In this document: positions 60,861 to 64,000 of the stretch, piece by piece | How positions within the stretch are numbered: the first letter of the stretch is position 1 | Layout of the letters: each line of letters opens with the position of its first letter | NCBI GenBank assembly: GCA_035236585.1 | Contig: CP141137.1 | Span: forward strand, 42,306,057 to 42,370,056 | Reading direction: 5' to 3' | Source of the DNA: Warburgia ugandensis | Taxonomy: Eukaryota; Streptophyta; Magnoliopsida; Canellales; Canellaceae | Length of the DNA stretch: 64,000 nt | Made by a program: the position numbers and the translations under genes | The notes under the pieces: generated by a model | Databases searched by the model: none | What the model was told of the DNA's origin: nothing | Seen by the model: the letters and a program-made list of their open reading frames with translations, nothing else

Positions 60861-62905
60861 TGTCTACTTTTCACTACACTTGGGCTTTGATGTTGCACAT
60901 TGCTTGCAAGGGGATGCTTTAGTAGTTGTTGCCATTTTCTACTACACACGGTATTTGATGTAGTGCGTCACTTCTGGGGGAATGCCCTAGCAACCCTTGC
61001 CCATTTTTCACCACACCCGAGATTTGATGCTTTGCATTACTTATGGGGAATGCCCTAGATTGAGAGAATGTCAGTTTTCGATTCATGTCATGTTAGAGTT
61101 GCCATACTTTTTAGAAGTTGGAGATGATTTTCATTTCTTACTTACAACTAATATACAAATGCATATTCATTTACAAGTAGGAAAGAAATAACAAAATCAT
61201 CTTCAACTTCTTCCTTTCTAAATGGCACCTGCTGAAAGACCCTTCTCCTTTTTTATTAGGGTTTTCACTCTTGTGTAGGTGTTGAGAAGATGATCAAATG
61301 GTCGAGATCAAGAAAGATAAGATTTGAAAATCAAAGTCAAAAGGGACCAAAGACCAAATTTCAACATTTCAATGTTGAATCAAGTTTCAAGATCATCTTG
61401 AGGCATGGAAATGAAGCTCAAGGAAGCAATTCGATGTGCCAAAGGTGATTAAAGGGCCGATACAAAAAGCCATCCAATTCCACCACCTTTGTATCAGAAT
61501 TGGAGCCACGAATGAGGTTTCCTAGTCTTATAAGAAAACCCAAGTAAATAAAGAAATTCAAGCCTTGGAGGCAAAGGACTTAGCCATTCAATCATTAAGC
61601 ATTGAGCCATGAAAGTGAGTCACCAGGCCACATGAGAGCCATGCCACATGGAGTCACATACTGGAGGAGATTTTTCAAGCAATTCTCTATGCTAAAATTG
61701 GATTATTCAAGTGATAGTTAGAATGGAATTCTGGTGATAATCAACATGGTAAGATATGCGTGCATAGGTGGACCAATCAAGAGAGAAAACAAATAAAAAT
61801 TCTTTATCCTTCCCTCTCTATTCCACCTTCTTTTCTCTCTTTCCGACTCTGCATATCACATAATTAGAAGGGAGGAGTTCCATGACACCTTCCGTGAAAG
61901 TTGATGCCTCCTCCCTTTTAATTCCACAACTCCACTTTCTAATTTCATTCCTCCCTCAACTACCTCACCTCCTTCTAAGTGGAATTCAATGCCTTTGCCC
62001 TTTCCTCTATTCATAATTAGAACGTCCACTTCACTGCTTCACCGTCTCACCTAACCTTCTAATCTTATATCTCCAATCATCACATAAATTTCCTACATGG
62101 AATCCTAGATCTAATTATCCTTCTTCTTCCTTGGATAGGATCTTAGCATATTGGAAACCCAAAAATGTATATATACCCATGAATTCTAGACCTATTTCAA
62201 GTAAGGGATTTGCTTCTAACTCCTTGAAATCAAAGCACTTCTACTTGGAGATATTCTTAGGGCTTTGGACTTCAACACTTTGGCTACTTCTTCATTGTCT
62301 TCCACAACCTTTTCATTGCTTTATTTATTTTATTTTTGCACTTCACTTCTAGGTTGGTACCTTGTTTTAGTTTCTTGTGTCCATTGTGCTAGCTTCTAGC
62401 TTTCCTTGTTTGTTTTTTGCCATACTTCCATACACATAGTTTCTCCTTGTTTCCTCTTTCTTTGCTTCCACTTATCCTAAATTTCTTGCTTATTTCTTCA
62501 AGATCTAAATTATCTTTTCTCTTGTAGTGAAAGCCAAATGAATAATAGCTTTGAATCTTCTTGTTTTCCCTTCTTCTTTGCCTTGTTTCTAGCTTAGATG
62601 TAGGCCTATTTTGCTTGTTCTTTGCTTCCATATTTATGTTCTTTCATGCTTTCATTCTCTTGAATTCTATTTGGGTTGTACATACATAATATCTGATATT
62701 AGTTTCAGAATGTTGGGGAATGTTTAGTTCTTGCTTTGAATCAATTTCTAGACATTAGAAATGTACAAAATTTTCAACCTTGTTCCCTATGTACATGCAC
62801 ACCAATTTTGATGTACTTTTCAATCAATTAATAAACTTATTTGAGGAGCAGCATACTATTTAACTCTAGTAGTAAATTACTTCAATTATTGAGTGTTATA
62901 TTCCA

Positions 62906-64000
62906 TGATGTAACATTCTAAATTTTTATAACATTTTTTTATAATAATAATTGTAGTCGGGATCCCAAAATAAAAAGATTCTATTAATTATTTATTAAAA
63001 CATTTATTGAAAACAGCCGGGTGTTATTTTATTTTTCTGAAACACCATGATCATGATTTAAATTATAATTATAAATACACAGTAAACAAAACACATTTCA
63101 ATTTCAACGTCAAAATCATTAGTGCCTTTATTTTCAAAACAATAATTGTCCATAACATAATAATAATGTGGCCCAGGGTCTATCCATCATAACATCCCAC
63201 CTCAATGTCCATCATATATATACAATTATCATAATCAATCCCATCAATAAAAGTATACATTCCATAAACAAAGTCAAATGGTAGTCCGCTTATTAACTCA
63301 TGTTATTGTCTATTAGTCCAAGTAGAACAATCTCCCACTGCTATTATGGTCTCTCACAAAACAATAATTGTCCATAACATAATAATAATGTGGCCCAGGG
63401 TCTATCCATCATAACATCCCACCTCAATGTCCATCATATATATACAATTATCATAATCAATCCCATCAATAAAAGTATACATTCCATAAACAAAGTCAAA
63501 TGGTAGTCCGCTTATTAACTCATGTTATTGTCTATTAGTCCAAGTAGAACAATCTCCCACTGCTATTATGGTCTCTCAACGGTCTTCCCTTTCTGTTGTC
63601 TCACTTGAGATCTAAGGCATTGCAAAACAAAGCAATGCCTTTGCAAGCTATTGCTTCTGTAGGTACATAGACAGTTAATGTAATAAAGATGGAATAAATA
63701 GAATAATAGTGCTTATATAATGAAAAGATCTATCATCTATGAAAATGAAATCATTATAAGCAATGCCACCATGATCTCAAAATATCATGTACGATAAAAC
63801 ATGCATCTTATGGGATTAAAACATGATATAAGCTAATGTAAATGAAACATAAATAATAATAGGAATACACTCGTATAAATAGATAATGAGCACTCATATC
63901 ACTCCTTTGAGTATTGTCACACACAGGTATACAACAATATCTCCATGCTCATCATTCTAGCATATAGAACAAGAGTATGGATCATCATGCTGTAATGGCA
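62906..64000. other. Unassigned AT-rich sequence right of copy C
   Basis: TGTAACATTCTAAATTTTTA at 62909 resembles the LTR start of Del/Tekay elements (compare 45035), so another LTR may begin here and continue past the window. Apart from an exact tandem duplication (63135-63578) nothing is recognised; no reading frame of note. Confidence 0.35.
63135..63578 (+). repeat. Exact 222-bp tandem duplication
   Basis: Unit 1 (63135-63356) and unit 2 (63357-63578) start CAAAACAATAATTGTCCATA and end GGTCTCTCA. I found no difference between them, in contrast to all other repeats in the window. Confidence 0.95.

Larger units (their letters stand above)
58008..61245 (-). mobile_element. RTE-type LINE inserted in copy C 3' LTR
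   Basis: On the minus strand an AP endonuclease domain is followed by reverse transcriptase and a C-terminal domain. The 3' end (low coordinates) reads GGATAAGGTCTTGATGATGA, the conserved end of plant RTE LINEs, with a short GAT-type repeat instead of poly(A). About 3.2 kb, close to full length. Heavily mutated. The 5' end is placed by where LTR similarity resumes, so it may be off by tens of bases. Confidence 0.85.
38421..62905 (+). mobile_element. Athila-like copy C with four nested insertions
   Basis: Plus-strand order: leader (38421-38615), gag, protease, linker, RT, RNase H, integrase (to 56119), tail, polypurine tract (57825-57834) and 3' LTR (57835 to about 62905). Inserted into it are an Athila LTR (39691-40727), a Tekay-like LTR (42214-44827), element D (45035-53181) and an RTE LINE (about 58008-61245). 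No 5' LTR or primer site was found; the truncated Tekay-like LTR stands where they should be. The right end of the 3' LTR is approximate. Confidence 0.85.
57835..62905 (+). mobile_element. Copy C 3' LTR, split by a LINE
   Basis: Starts TGTGATAAGTGTTCAATTTT. Matches the copy E LTR up to about 58007 and again from about 61250 (GATGATCAAATGGTCGAGATC onward to the CTACCTCACC region near 61970), so the LINE between is an insertion. Without it the LTR would be about 1.8 kb. The right end is uncertain; CATATTCCA near 62905 is the last candidate before a new TGTAACA start. Confidence 0.7.

Overview
The window looks like plant nuclear DNA: AT-rich, with no convincing host gene, rRNA, tRNA or CRISPR array, and filled with decayed, nested retrotransposons. 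The two main groups are Ty3/gypsy elements of the Athila type (gag-pol of that family, primer site matching tRNA-Asp, G-rich polypurine tract followed by LTRs starting TGTGATAAG) and very long LTRs of 2.6-4.9 kb with TGTAACA...TGTCACA ends and an initiator-Met primer site. The second group resembles Del/Tekay chromoviruses. One plant RTE-type LINE is also present. This combination suggests a repeat-rich intergenic region of a large flowering-plant genome; the species cannot be told from the sequence.

Layout. 1-6880: Athila-like copy A on the minus strand (3' LTR edge, tail, integrase, RNase H, RT, protease, C-terminal gag). 6881-11756: two unassigned LTR-like segments around a Tekay-like LTR (about 8066-10768). 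About 11757-19496: 3' part of Athila-like copy E on the plus strand, interrupted by a 4.9-kb Tekay-like LTR. 19497-34587: Athila-like copy B, minus strand, with a 1.5-kb 3' LTR, full but broken gag-pol, a Tekay-like LTR between leader and primer site, and a truncated 5' LTR. 34588-38420: an unassigned segment and a truncated Tekay-like LTR. 38421 to about 62905: Athila-like copy C on the plus strand, which received four later insertions: an Athila solo LTR in gag, a Tekay-like solo LTR in protease (perfect 5-bp target duplication GTTTT), an 8.1-kb Tekay-like element D upstream of RT, and an RTE LINE inside its 3' LTR. About 62906-64000: unassigned sequence carrying an exact 222-bp tandem duplication.

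Every coding region recognised is a broken retrotransposon gene (stops, frameshifts, lost catalytic residues), so nothing here is expected to make a working protein. The signals most worth following are non-coding: a 13-14-bp-stem hairpin kept in all five Tekay-like LTR copies that contain that region, TATA boxes embedded in short palindromes, conserved blocks between pol and the LTR of the Athila copies, and the order of insertions that can be read from the nesting. I found no evidence for a new gene system.
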